Source: Paenibacillus psychroresistens
Lineage (GTDB): Bacteria; Bacillota; Bacilli; Paenibacillales; NBRC-103111
Length of the DNA stretch: 64,000 bases
NCBI RefSeq assembly: GCF_009728935.1
Contig: NZ_CP034235.1
Span: 962,501 to 1,026,500, forward strand
Direction of reading: 5' to 3'
The notes beneath the pieces were generated by a model. It was not told where the DNA came from and did no database searches. It saw only the letters and a program-made list of their open reading frames with translations. Below, piece after piece: positions 29,508 through 38,362 of this stretch. The position numbers and the translations under genes are program-made. The first letter of the stretch is position 1, and every line of letters begins with the position of its first letter.

Positions 29508-31022
29508 TCATCCCTCGTTTATTGGAATTTGAATAATAAATCGGGTACCAAATCCGACCTTGCTCTCACAACGAATGGTTCCAGCTAGTGATTGTGTTAC
29601 TAGATTATAAACAATATGCATACCGAGACCTGTTCCACCGCCACTGCGATTTGTCGTAAAGAAGGGGTTGAATATTTGCTCCATTACTTCTGGTGACATG
29701 CCTTTACCATCATCGCTATATCGAATAGTAAGCTCGTTAAGGTGTCTATTAAGCTCAATTTTAATGATTCCTTCAGCTGTGTTGCTATAAGCATGAATGA
29801 TAGAGTTCATAATCAAATTGGTCACTACCTGTGAGATCGCGCCAGGATCATTATAGAGTTGAATATCTTCTTCACCTTGAACGATAACTTGATGCTTTGT
29901 TTTCTTAATATTGGGCTGGAGACTGATAAGCACTTCCTGAATATAGGATTTAATCTTGAATTTGCGCTTGGTTTGCGCAGAACGATCAACCGCTACTTGC
30001 TTGAAGCTTTTTATTAGCTCTGAGGCACGTTGCAGGTTGGTTTGGATCATACCTGTCGTTTCACCAATGATTTTCAGGTAATCATCGAGATCCGATTTCT
30101 TCATTTTATTCTCGAGGAATAGGGCTTGAAAGGCTCGGTTCTTCTCATCCATATAAGAAACCGCGGTAACTCCTATACCAATAGGGGTGTTAATTTCGTG
30201 TGATACTCCAGCAACCAAATTTCCTAAGGCAACCATCTTTTCAGATTCAACCAGCTGTTTCTGAGTTTGTTTAATGGTTTTCATAGCCAGTTCTAATTCA
30301 TTATAACGGCCATCCAGATCAGATACCATATTATTGAATGCGGATGCGACTTCCGTGATTTCATAGCTGGCATTTAGCTTAATCTCTTTGTAGTCCAAGC
30401 CATTTTTAAATGAGTTTGCAGCTTCACGGATTTTTAATAAGGGTCGAATAAGCAGCTGACGAATAATAAAAGATAGCACGAATAACAGAAGCAGGCTTGC
30501 AGCTAAAGCTACAATTATAATGATCTGTGTCCGATTAGTAATCAATGCAGCGCTATCTGAAGTATTAATCAAAAGCTCAATGGCCCCAATTGTAACGCCA
30601 TCTTCTTTAAGTGGAGCCGTTAGACGATCTTTGGGGATTCCGTCCTTCTCATTGCGGATATGCTTGACCAATGTTTCATCAAACTTGATGATATCCAATA
30701 ATTCCGGTGGAGAGGGGGTACCAATGCGATCCCGGTCAGTGGAAGCCAATACCGCATCTTTACCGTATAGAGTAAGCTGCAGCACATTGGGGTTCTTATA
30801 TTGGATATAATCAAAAATTTGTTGAACGTCAACAATATTGTGAGATTCTTCATATCTGCCATTAATAGCCGTCTTCATGCCATCTAGCTGACCTACATAA
30901 GTTTCTTCAACGGTTTTGCGCAAAGTATGAGTATCAAACCAAACGATGATCGAGGTCATCAAAACAGTGACAATGGTAACTAATATAAGGATTTTGAGTT
31001 GTAAGCTTAATTTTTGAAACAC
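29508..31022 (-). CDS. Membrane sensor histidine kinase
   Basis: 504 residues from the GTG at 31022, which sits 6 bases after AAGGAGA; an open frame extends 25 codons further up but crosses stable hairpins and is not favoured. One N-terminal helix (ILILVTIVTVLMTSIIVWF), an extracytoplasmic sensor of about 130 residues, a second helix, HAMP, then the H-box GVSHEINTP and an ATPase with DDGKGMSPE, FTTNRSGGGTGLGM. It probably phosphorylates the HD-GYP regulator encoded next. A lipoprotein gene upstream may supply the signal. Confidence 0.9.
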   Translation of the reverse strand: MFQKLSLQLKILILVTIVTVLMTSIIVWFDTHTLRKTVEETYVGQLDGMKTAINGRYEESHNIVDVQQIFDYIQYKNPNVLQLTLYGKDAVLASTDRDRIGTPSPPELLDIIKFDETLVKHIRNEKDGIPKDRLTAPLKEDGVTIGAIELLINTSDSAALITNRTQIIIIVALAASLLLLFVLSFIIRQLLIRPLLKIREAANSFKNGLDYKEIKLNASYEITEVASAFNNMVSDLDGRYNELELAMKTIKQTQKQLVESEKMVALGNLVAGVSHEINTPIGIGVTAVSYMDEKNRAFQALFLENKMKKSDLDDYLKIIGETTGMIQTNLQRASELIKSFKQVAVDRSAQTKRKFKIKSYIQEVLISLQPNIKKTKHQVIVQGEEDIQLYNDPGAISQVVTNLIMNSIIHAYSNTAEGIIKIELNRHLNELTIRYSDDGKGMSPEVMEQIFNPFFTTNRSGGGTGLGMHIVYNLVTQSLAGTIRCESKVGFGTRFIIQIPINEG

Positions 31023-31037
31023 AGCAGTTCTCCTTAG

Positions 31038-31118
31038 GGCTTTCGAAAGAAAGCCATCATCGTAAGCATAATCTTGGCTTGCGTTGCAAGCCAGCATCGT
31101 AAGCCTAAACTTAGGCTT
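31038..31118 (-). other. Three consecutive hairpins between lipoprotein and kinase genes
   Basis: Three perfect stems lie in 81 bases: AAGCCTAA with TTAGGCTT (31101-31118), GGCTTGC with GCAAGCC (31076-31092), and GGCTTT with AAAGCC (31038-31055). The text ATCGTAAGC recurs between them (near 31059 and 31096). None has a T-run, so they are not simple terminators. They may tune mRNA stability or kinase translation, since the last hairpin ends 16 bases before the GTG. Confidence 0.55.
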
Positions 31119-31120
31119 AA

Positions 31121-31513
31121 TTATTTGATATCAAATTCAACGGTTTGTGTTACATCATAAGGGGTGTGGTCATTATTGTGCAGGGAAATTTTTAGAATAT
31201 GGGGACCAGGCTTTAAATCCTTGAAGACTTTGTGCCCTTCCTTAACTCCGATTTTCTCGCCATTGTCCAAATACATATGTATATGACCCTCGCCGTTTTC
31301 ACGAGCCATGCCGTAGTGCTCTGGTGAAATCATCATGTTTGTAGTTACATCTACGTCAAGCTCGGTTCCCTTAACTTCCGTTTTAACTTCCATAGTCGGT
31401 TTATGGTTTGCGTCCATGACCATAGTCGAATGATCCATTTCCATTTCTTTCTTTTTGCTGCCGCAAGCCGTCAGAACTAGACAGCAAGCTAAAATTAAAT
31501 ACATGACTTTCAT
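31121..31513 (-). CDS. Met/His-rich lipoprotein, possible metal sensor or chaperone
   Basis: 130 residues with a lipoprotein signal ending LTAC at about residue 17. The mature N-terminus is rich in Met and His (MEMDHSTMVMDANHKPTMEV, then HYGMARENGEGHIHMYL and HNNDHTPYDV). The C-terminal half is beta-rich and cupredoxin-like. Copper or silver binding is a reasonable inference. It is the first gene of a lipoprotein-kinase-HD-GYP operon. Confidence 0.7.
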   Translation of the reverse strand: MKVMYLILACCLVLTACGSKKKEMEMDHSTMVMDANHKPTMEVKTEVKGTELDVDVTTNMMISPEHYGMARENGEGHIHMYLDNGEKIGVKEGHKVFKDLKPGPHILKISLHNNDHTPYDVTQTVEFDIK

Positions 31514-31728
31514 TGCTACACCTCGTTTTATTGAGTAATTATACCTATGATATATGTCGGTTTTTAGGGACAGAAGTATGAGATTTTTATATGCTATTTT
31601 ACAAAATTCTACTAAATTATACAGAGAAACTGTTAAATATATGGTATAGTACTAGAAGAAAACGGAATGGGAAGCAGCGAACGAAATAATTACCATTACT
31701 TACACTTAGATCGAGGGGGTAATCCAAA

Positions 31729-32658
31729 ATGAAACGAATTATTCTACTAATCACAGTTCTTACGGTATTTACTGCTTTTTCAGGATTAGCTAGTGCCAGC
31801 ACTTTAAAAATGACTGTAGACGGAAAGAATGTAGCTTTTGCTTATGGGACCCCTATTATTGAGAATAATAGGTCACTGATGCCCTTAAGGGATCTGCTTA
31901 TTGCTCTTAATGTTCCTAATGATGATGACCATATTATATGGAATCAAACCGAAAAATCCGTAACCATTAAGCAAAATAGTGATACGATTAAATTAACGGT
32001 TGGAGAAACTAATATCTATAAGAATGGCAAGGTTTTTGAGGTGCTCGAGGTGCCAGCCCAACAAGTAAAATCACAAAGTGACCGTGTATTCCTCCCAGCC
32101 CGCGCTGTAGCCACAGCATTGGGATATAAAGTCGGCTATGATGCCAAAACGTCAACGGTTCAGGTTACATCCGAAGCAACAGTTATTCAAAAAAATCGGA
32201 GATTAACCCAAGAAAGCTTTAAGCAAGCTGCAGATATCATAGCGGCTAAATATAATTTAACAAACCAAATCACTGAATTTACCGATGAGAATGGCCTTAA
32301 ATATCACAGTACAAGAGCTACGTTGACTAGTAAAAAAGATGCTGCCCACGACTACGAAAATCAAGTGTTAGTGATGGATTACTCAGAATCCAATAATGGT
32401 GCAGGTTATGTATATTATCTGATTTGGGACAATAAAACCACGATAAGTGACCTAAGTGTTGCCACGGTTGGATTTGACTTTATGTCCCAGTTATATGGAG
32501 CGGAGCTGTTCTTCACGGAACAGAATATGGTAGATATAACTCATATTAAGAATTTTGATTATAATAATTCAGACTCTACATTTATGTTCAGACAATCCTA
32601 TACACATGCTCCGACTTTTGATGCAGGTAACTTTAATGGAATGTTATATGAAAAATAG
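31729..32658 (+). CDS. Secreted protein with copper amine oxidase N-terminal (stalk) domain
   Basis: 309 residues with a signal peptide (IILLITVLTVFTAFSGLASA). The stalk domain, common in Paenibacillus, is at about 30-140, with ENNRSLMPLRDLLIALN and VFLPARAVATALGYKVGYD as its repeated motifs. The C-terminal 150 residues are unassigned. It is probably an envelope-associated protein; no oxidase domain is present. Confidence 0.85.
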   Translation: MKRIILLITVLTVFTAFSGLASASTLKMTVDGKNVAFAYGTPIIENNRSLMPLRDLLIALNVPNDDDHIIWNQTEKSVTIKQNSDTIKLTVGETNIYKNGKVFEVLEVPAQQVKSQSDRVFLPARAVATALGYKVGYDAKTSTVQVTSEATVIQKNRRLTQESFKQAADIIAAKYNLTNQITEFTDENGLKYHSTRATLTSKKDAAHDYENQVLVMDYSESNNGAGYVYYLIWDNKTTISDLSVATVGFDFMSQLYGAELFFTEQNMVDITHIKNFDYNNSDSTFMFRQSYTHAPTFDAGNFNGMLYEK

Positions 32659-32669
32659 ACAAAAGCAAA

Positions 32670-32717
32670 AAAAGCAGCAGCCTCTATAACTAAAAAGAGG
32701 AAGTTGCTTTTTTTTTG
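32670..32717 (+). terminator. Terminator of the stalk-domain gene
   Basis: The stem pairs AAAGCA and GCCTCT with AGAGG and TTGCTTT around TATAACTAAA, followed by a long T-run. It lies 12 bases after the stop. Confidence 0.7.
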
Positions 32718-32764
32718 GTAGATACTATAAATTATGAGTTTAAGTCTTGTTACTTATACGGATC

Positions 32765-32974
32765 TTAGCCAATAACTTTAAAATGGACAACTGCGCTGTA
32801 TAACATTTTATTCTTCAGTGGGTTGAAAACTACATTATGGCTGATGAAGAATACCGAAAGCATTAAAGCTTTATTATTGTCGATTTGTTCATTGATTTTC
32901 TTCTCAAGTGTATTTAATTCATAAGCCTCGAAAAACTCGATTTTAGCCTCCATCTTATCTAAGAAAATACTCAT
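32765..32974 (-). CDS. DUF2536 family small protein (YrzA-like)
   Basis: 69 residues. The pattern IEFFEAYELNTLEKKINEQI followed by NKALMLSVFFISHNV and a C-terminal LYSAVVHFK matches the small DUF2536 family of Bacillus. The function is unknown. The ATG follows AGGAGTAAAT on the minus strand. From here to 33215 I see no gene. Confidence 0.7.
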   Translation of the reverse strand: MSIFLDKMEAKIEFFEAYELNTLEKKINEQIDNNKALMLSVFFISHNVVFNPLKNKMLYSAVVHFKVIG

Positions 32975-33215
32975 ATGGATTTACTCCTCATTATGGCTTT
33001 AACGGAATCAGAACAAATCATGTTATCTGCACCGCTTTTTCCGTCATACAAGCAGTGTACTGTGGGAGGAGGGGAGTTGCAAGCTAGACATTAAACGTGA
33101 AAGCTTACAACTCTATGATTAACCGTACTTTATTCAAAATACGGCTGCTTTTATAAGTTGTTATAATTATGTTAATGTACGAGCAAGAGAAGTTTTATAT
33201 AGGAGTGTGGCTAGA

Positions 33216-33908
33216 GTGACGAAATTTGAGAAATACATAGGAATTGATTATTCCGGAGCTGGGGAGCCGCGTTCTTCCAATAAAAGTATCGCTGTGGCTA
33301 TATCTGAAAAAAACGAATCTACTATAATTCTGCCTAACACAATGCCTGTCCATAGATTAAGCAACAACACTCGGATGAGCTCCAATAATGCGCCAGTTTG
33401 GTCCAGAGAGGATAAATTGGAAAACGGCTCAGCATTCCGTTGGTGAATGTAAGAAGACAAGATCTTTCATTAGCTCAACAGACAGAAGATTAGTAGAAAA
33501 AGAGTCGCAACCAGCGCCAAAGGAGTAGTCGATTTAGATAGAGTGGAGGGGAAACAAGGGACAGTTTCTTATTCTACTCATGCAGGAATTTCTTGGATCA
33601 TCCGCTTGAGGCGGCTGCAGCAGCTAAAGCTGATCAAAGTGCATTTTTGGCCTTACGATGGCCTTGTTATAGAACCAAGCAGCCATGTTATTTTTGAAGG
33701 TTATCCAGCTTTGTACAAGAAGAGGGTAACTCCTGAAGGATCGTTAAATGAGCACGAACGGGATGCTTTTTTTATTGCCAGTTGGTTAAGGGACCGGGAT
33801 CAAGCTCAAGTGCTTCAGCACTATCTAGATCTCCCTACCTTAAGTGAGAGTGAGCTTAAATTAAGCGCGAACTGGAAGGCTGGGTTTTGGGGTGCCTTTA
33901 AGTGGTAG
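33216..33908 (+). pseudogene. DUF429-like (RNase H-fold) gene, broken
   Basis: AGGAG leads to a GTG at 33216 and VTKFEKYIGIDYSGAGEP, the Asp-containing first strand of this family. The frame is lost after about 75 residues near 33440. A later frame (from about 33570) gives GISWIIRLRRLQQLKLIKVH with FWPYDG, then EGYPALYKKRV and ERDAFFIASWL, the C-terminal half of the same family. About 40-50 residues between the halves are missing or shifted, so the gene is inactive. Confidence 0.65.
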
Positions 33909-33972
33909 ATGAATAATGAAGTTATCGGCAACTCTCTGCAGTTTGTCCCAAGAAAATCATCAGGTTTCTCCA

Positions 33973-34029
33973 TTGCTAAGAGGAGTAAATTTTATTATGA
34001 TTTACTAAGCGATAATGATTATCATTATC
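33973..34029 (+). promoter_or_regulatory. Promoter with a perfect Fur box
   Basis: TTGCTA at 33973-33978 and TATGAT at 33996-34001 are 17 bases apart. The 19-base palindrome GATAATGATTATCATTATC at 34011-34029 matches the Fur consensus at every position but the centre, where either base keeps the symmetry. It covers the expected start of transcription of the siderophore-binding lipoprotein. Confidence 0.93.
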
Positions 34030-34064
34030 TTTACAAAATCAGATATTGGGGGAAACAAAGCGAG

Positions 34065-35078
34065 ATGAGAACAGCGCGTAGATTTATCGTAATTTTAGCA
34101 TTAACAACTTTGATGGTCGCCTTGTTTACGGCTTGTGGCACTAAAGATAAGGATGCAGTAAGTTCAACAAGTCCAGAAAATGTTCAACCAACTGCAAGTC
34201 CAGCAGCAACAGCTGTTGCAACACCAGAACCAACAACTGAGCCTGCTACGAGATCTTTTATAGATTCTAAGGATCATACGATTGAAATTCCAACTCATGC
34301 CAAAAAAATCGTATATACCGGAAGTGATTTAGGGGATCTGCTTGCATTGGGAGTTAAACCCGCTGGTGCCGCACTTGGTGTTATTGCTTCACAGGTAGCT
34401 TTCCCAGACTTATTGACTGGTATTGAAGACATCGGGGATGTGAAAGCTAATCTGGAGAAGGTACTCTCTCTTGAGCCGGACCTCATACTTATGGATAGCG
34501 GAGGCACTTACTATGAATCCAAAGATTATGATGCGTTGAATAAAATTGCTCCAACCGTTGCCTACGACAGGCTTCCTACCTTTGAGCGATTACTTGTCAT
34601 GGGCGACATCTTAGGAAAGAAGCAAGAAGCAGAAGACTGGATTAACGCCTTTAAAATTAAAGTTGCGGGAATCAAAGATCAGGTTGCTGTAAAAGAGGGT
34701 AAAACGGCATCTGTTTACATTCGATTAGGTAAAGATTTCTACGTTATGGGGAATAGTGGATTCGCAACTATTCTTTACGATACACTTGGCTACACACCTG
34801 CTACAATGGTCAAGCAGAATTTAATCGATAAGAAGGAAAATTTCGCTGATTTAACCAAAGAGCTTTTGCCTGAATACGCAGGAGATTATCTTTTTGTGCT
34901 TACGGATGAAGATGAAACGGCTAGAGCAGCGGCAGATTCTTTTACGAATGATGCGGTATTTAAATCAATCAAAGCAGTCGCTAACAAGCAAGTTTATTAC
35001 ATCCCAACAAAATGGAATTTTGATGATCCGATTACCAAGGATAGATTATTGGACGAGCTCCCAAATATTATGAAATAA
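34065..35078 (+). CDS. Iron-siderophore ABC transporter binding lipoprotein
   Basis: 337 residues from the ATG at 34065 (GGGGGAAA upstream); the frame extends further up but crosses the Fur box. A lipobox TACG is at about residue 25, then a Pro/Thr/Ala linker. The TroA/FhuD-type fold has ARSFIDSKDHTIEIP, KKIVYTGSDLGDLLALGVKP and the closing region VYYIPTKWNFDDPITKD. It should capture ferric siderophore outside the membrane. No permease or ATPase genes are adjacent, so it must use a system elsewhere. Confidence 0.9.
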   Translation: MRTARRFIVILALTTLMVALFTACGTKDKDAVSSTSPENVQPTASPAATAVATPEPTTEPATRSFIDSKDHTIEIPTHAKKIVYTGSDLGDLLALGVKPAGAALGVIASQVAFPDLLTGIEDIGDVKANLEKVLSLEPDLILMDSGGTYYESKDYDALNKIAPTVAYDRLPTFERLLVMGDILGKKQEAEDWINAFKIKVAGIKDQVAVKEGKTASVYIRLGKDFYVMGNSGFATILYDTLGYTPATMVKQNLIDKKENFADLTKELLPEYAGDYLFVLTDEDETARAAADSFTNDAVFKSIKAVANKQVYYIPTKWNFDDPITKDRLLDELPNIMK

Positions 35079-35100
35079 ACTTGTAGTATAATTTTCTAAA

Positions 35101-35138
35101 AAGAAGCTTTCAACTTCATGTTGATAAGCTTCTTTTTT
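35101..35138 (+). terminator. Terminator of the binding lipoprotein gene
   Basis: AAGAAGCTT pairs with AAGCTTCTT around a 16-base loop, followed by TTTTTTT. The right arm overlaps the -35/-10 spacer of the next promoter. Confidence 0.8.
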
Positions 35139-35174
35139 TTCTGTACAATTAAAATGTAAATGATAATCATTCTC
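35121..35174 (+). promoter_or_regulatory. Promoter with Fur box for the Btr-like regulator
   Basis: TTGATA at 35121-35126 and TACAAT at 35144-35149 are 17 bases apart. A Fur-like box lies at 35156-35174 with the core ATGATAATCATT exact and about 16 of 19 positions matching. The regulator should therefore also be iron-repressed. Confidence 0.85.
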
Positions 35175-35201
35175 ACAAGTTGTTTAGCAGGAGGGCTACC
35201 A

Positions 35202-36860
35202 TTGAAACAAACGGAGAAGGAAGCTCCATTACTTCACGAATTATTCTTTTCGATCTGCCAAGTCGAAACAATCGATAGTAGCGGAAATTCAATAGATTTA
35301 AGTCCGTTAGAGGGACATCATGCGATAGTTGCATTTACAAAAGGTACTTGCAATCTGAAAATCGCTGGAGGTACTTTGCATTTTCAGTCGGGGACGTGCT
35401 TTATAGTAAAGCCGGGGGTTCAAGTAAAGTTTGAGGACACAATTGCAGAGGATTTTGCTGGATACTGGATTACATTTGATATATATCGTTTAGGTGTAAG
35501 CGAACCCTACTCGGATATGCAAAAATACTTTCCCTATGGACAACAGCTGAATCCGACGCCTTTTATTAAATTTGTAGATATGCTAGAGCAGCTCCAAGTC
35601 AGACAGCAAAATGTCGGTAAACTGGAGTGCTTTAAGCAGCAAATACGTTTGCAGGAGCTCATTGTTTTTTTGCTGGAAAACCATCAGGTAACAGAAGGGC
35701 CCTCGGATTCATTGCGTGCTGTTAAGCGTTCTGTTACTTATCTGGAAGAAAATTATATGGAGAATATTACGGTAGAACAGCTTTCTCAGCAAGCGGGTAT
35801 ACGACGTTGGGAATATAGCACTTTATTTCAGAACCTTACAGGCTTTAAGCCTTTGGAATATTTAACGGATGTACGGATGAAGCGTGCTAAGGAGCTTTTG
35901 CTGCTCTCCAATGAGCCGCTTCGAGATATTGCGCATCGTGTAGGTTTTAAGGATGAGTATTATTTCAACCGTAGATTTCGGCAGTCCATGGGGATCTCCC
36001 CTAAGCTATATGCTCGAACTCATCAAAGTGAAGGTAGTATCAAGGATTATCTAGGCTCACACATTGAGCTGCCGCTGCGGCAATCAAGGATTGTTGTGAT
36101 AGGTTATGAATTGGGTAATTTGCTCACGCTAGGCGTGAGGCCGGTTGGCGCTGATTTAACGGTAATCGGTAAACAGGTGGTTTATCGGAATGAGCTGCAT
36201 AATATTAGCGATATTGGCCCTAAGGAGGATCTGGAAAGAATAAAAGCATTGGAGCCGGATTTCATATTTAACTGCAGTACTATGCATTCAGCTACTGCTC
36301 TCGTAGCGCATATTGCACCTACCCTGGTTATTAATAGAGAGGATTCAAACTTTGAAAAGCTAAGGTTAATTGCGACAGTAGTAGGTGAACGGCCAAAAGC
36401 GGAGAAGTGGATCAAGGATTATAAGACCAAAGTAAAGGCTCTGTGGTCGCAATATAGCTTGGATATAGGAGCAAAAGAAACGGTTACGGTTATCGTAATA
36501 GTGGATGGGGAGTTTTTTGTCATGGGCAACCATGGATTATCCTATACACTTTATCATCCGCTTGCGTTTAAGCCAGCCGAGAAGGTTAGAGAAATGATTG
36601 AGCAGGGGGTCGATTTTGAGGAAATTTCTGTTGAGATGCTAGCGGATTATGTAGGAGATCGGCTTTTTTTACTGGTAGGCGAAGAACCGCGTTCTGTTAA
36701 TGCTGCGAATGATTTAATAAAAAGTCCTCTGTGGAAGGAGCTACCAGCTGTTCAAAGAAATCTTGTCTATCTTGTGGATCCGAAATGGAATTACGATGAT
36801 TCGATTACACTCGAAAGGCTGCTGACTGTTCTTCCAGGTATTTTACGCAATAGCTCATAA
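35202..36860 (+). CDS. AraC regulator fused to a siderophore-binding domain (Btr-like)
   Basis: 552 residues from TTG 35202, 6 bases after AGGAGGG; the ATG at 35160 lies in the Fur box. Order: cupin-like region (about 30-140), AraC DNA-binding domain (about 175-275; ITVEQLSQQAGIRRWEYS, PLRDIAHRVGFKDEYYFNRRF), then a FecB/FhuD-type domain (about 290-550) without a signal peptide. B. subtilis Btr has this architecture and senses bacillibactin in the cytoplasm. The C-terminal domain is recognisably related to the lipoprotein at 34065 (both end with PKWNYDD or TKWNFDD), so the two probably bind the same siderophore. Confidence 0.9.
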   Translation: MKQTEKEAPLLHELFFSICQVETIDSSGNSIDLSPLEGHHAIVAFTKGTCNLKIAGGTLHFQSGTCFIVKPGVQVKFEDTIAEDFAGYWITFDIYRLGVSEPYSDMQKYFPYGQQLNPTPFIKFVDMLEQLQVRQQNVGKLECFKQQIRLQELIVFLLENHQVTEGPSDSLRAVKRSVTYLEENYMENITVEQLSQQAGIRRWEYSTLFQNLTGFKPLEYLTDVRMKRAKELLLLSNEPLRDIAHRVGFKDEYYFNRRFRQSMGISPKLYARTHQSEGSIKDYLGSHIELPLRQSRIVVIGYELGNLLTLGVRPVGADLTVIGKQVVYRNELHNISDIGPKEDLERIKALEPDFIFNCSTMHSATALVAHIAPTLVINREDSNFEKLRLIATVVGERPKAEKWIKDYKTKVKALWSQYSLDIGAKETVTVIVIVDGEFFVMGNHGLSYTLYHPLAFKPAEKVREMIEQGVDFEEISVEMLADYVGDRLFLLVGEEPRSVNAANDLIKSPLWKELPAVQRNLVYLVDPKWNYDDSITLERLLTVLPGILRNSS

Positions 36861-36993
36861 TTTGGTGGCTATATATCCTTAAAGTCTATTAATTTCACTA
36901 ATAGTTAGGTAGGTTAATTTTAAATCGTCCGAAATGCATGTTTAGAGTATAATTGGAAGCAAGGAATTAAATGGGGAATTAGGAGCTGAAGCA

Positions 36994-37479
36994 ATGAACC
37001 GTCCTATCATATCGATCCCAAGGACTGAAGTAGAATTCATACATACTATCGTTTCGATTGCTGCAATATTATTTACTATTACTTATTTAGTTATGACATG
37101 GACAGAGCTGCCCAATTCCATACCCATACATTTCAACTCGTTGGGCAAAGTGGATCGTTGGGGAAGCAGGTATGTTTTATTCATTCTTCCTTTGCTGTCG
37201 CTGGCTGTATATTTTGGCCTTTCTATTCTGGCTAAGTTCCCGCATAAGTATAATTATCCTGTCCAAATTACGGCGGGAAATGCTAAAAAGCAGTATTTAA
37301 ATGGGCGTATATTATTAAGTTGGATGAAGGTAGAGATAGTTGTATTATTCAGTTATATAGAATGGCGAATCATTCAAACCGCTTTGGAAAGATTAAGTGG
37401 ATTAGGTATTCTGTTCTATGTTATTTTAATTATCTTTATAATGACGATTTTTAATTATCTATTGCGCATGCGCAAATAG
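36994..37479 (+). CDS. DUF1648-containing membrane protein
   Basis: 161 residues with four likely membrane helices. The motif TELPNSIPIHFNSLGKVDRWGSR is typical of DUF1648, a domain found in SdpI-like immunity proteins and other small membrane proteins. A role is not clear. It is monocistronic and followed by a perfect terminator. Confidence 0.8.
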   Translation: MNRPIISIPRTEVEFIHTIVSIAAILFTITYLVMTWTELPNSIPIHFNSLGKVDRWGSRYVLFILPLLSLAVYFGLSILAKFPHKYNYPVQITAGNAKKQYLNGRILLSWMKVEIVVLFSYIEWRIIQTALERLSGLGILFYVILIIFIMTIFNYLLRMRK

Positions 37480-37485
37480 GCAAAA

Positions 37486-37521
37486 ATTTAAAGCGACTGG
37501 ACAATGCCAGTCGCTTTAAAT
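37486..37521. terminator. Perfect bidirectional terminator
   Basis: A 15-bp perfect stem (arm ATTTAAAGCGACTGG) with the loop ACAATG lies between convergent genes. A-rich and T-rich arm ends allow it to work in both directions. Confidence 0.9.
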
Positions 37522-37545
37522 CCATATATTCACTTTAGTGTGTAA

Positions 37546-38310
37546 TCACTGTCTCTTACCTGTGTAAATTAAAACAGCGTCTCGGAGAAATTCGGCGGAT
37601 CCTGGCTGTTTAGTATCATAAAAAGCCGTGAATCTTTCGTCATCGACGTACATCTGGGCAACTCCGGCATGTGCTTCTTTGGTATAGGTATCCCAATAAA
37701 AGCTCAACCATTGGCGATGCAAGTCGGCTGTTTTTTGTGCTAGCTCACCAGCAGGATCGCCGGTTGCAAAAGCTGCCGCTAATGTATCCATAACATCAGC
37801 CCCCAGCTTTTCAATTGCCGCATGTTGTTCCTCGGACATATTTTTAAGCTTCCTGTTGGATTTATCCACTTCTTTATCTCCGTATTTTTCTCTAATTTCT
37901 TTGCCGTATTTGGCCTCATTGTCGTCGATCAGTTTTTGTTTAAAGCCCTCGAATTTTTCTTTATCCGTCATGGTTATTCTCCCTTCAGTTAACGCTATTG
38001 TTTTCTCAACATTAGCGATTAACTCATCTAATTGAGCTCTTCGTTCAAGAAGCTTTTCATGGTGTTCGATCAATGCAAGGGCACCATCGAATTCGGGAGC
38101 AGTCATAATATCTCTAATACCTTCCAAGCTCACACCCAGCTCACGGTAAAAAAGAATTTGCTGCAGCCGATCTACCTCTGATTGCCCATAAATACGATAC
38201 CCCGATGAATTGATTCTTGCCGGCTTAAGAAGGCCAATTACATCGTAATAGCGTAGTGTTCGGGTGCTGACACCTGCTATGTATCCTAGCTTTTGCACTG
38301 TGTATTCCAT
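37546..38310 (-). CDS. MerR-family regulator with TipAS-like domain
   Basis: 254 residues from the ATG at 38310, 6 bases after AGGAGG; a TTG 6 bases upstream is too close. The MerR helix-turn-helix is at about 3-70 (YTVQKLGYIAGVSTRTLRYYDVIGLL, GYRIYGQSEVDRLQQILFYRELG), then a coiled coil, then an all-helical TipAS-type ligand domain (about 120-250). TipA-type proteins are activated by thiopeptide or other drugs. A 19-base-spacer promoter lies just upstream, so it is probably autoregulated. Confidence 0.9.
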   Translation of the reverse strand: MEYTVQKLGYIAGVSTRTLRYYDVIGLLKPARINSSGYRIYGQSEVDRLQQILFYRELGVSLEGIRDIMTAPEFDGALALIEHHEKLLERRAQLDELIANVEKTIALTEGRITMTDKEKFEGFKQKLIDDNEAKYGKEIREKYGDKEVDKSNRKLKNMSEEQHAAIEKLGADVMDTLAAAFATGDPAGELAQKTADLHRQWLSFYWDTYTKEAHAGVAQMYVDDERFTAFYDTKQPGSAEFLRDAVLIYTGKRQ

Positions 38311-38331
38311 GATCAACCTCCTGATAAAATA

Positions 38332-38362
38332 ACTATACTCCTTTACGTAACGTTAATGTCAA
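38332..38362 (-). promoter_or_regulatory. MerR-type promoter with 19-bp spacer
   Basis: On the minus strand TTGACA (38362-38357) and TATAGT (38337-38332) are 19 bases apart, the abnormal spacing typical of MerR-controlled promoters. The spacer holds the inverted repeat TTAACGTTACGTAA, with ACGT arms around one T. The -35 box lies within the last codons of the HAD gene. Confidence 0.8.

Noticed and set aside
31023..31097. Longer N-terminus for the histidine kinase (start at 31097)
   Set aside because: The added 25 residues run through hairpins, whereas the GTG at 31022 has AAGGAGA at good spacing.
33909..34064. Longer N-terminus for the siderophore-binding lipoprotein
   Set aside because: It would translate the promoter and Fur box and bury the lipoprotein signal in the middle of the protein.
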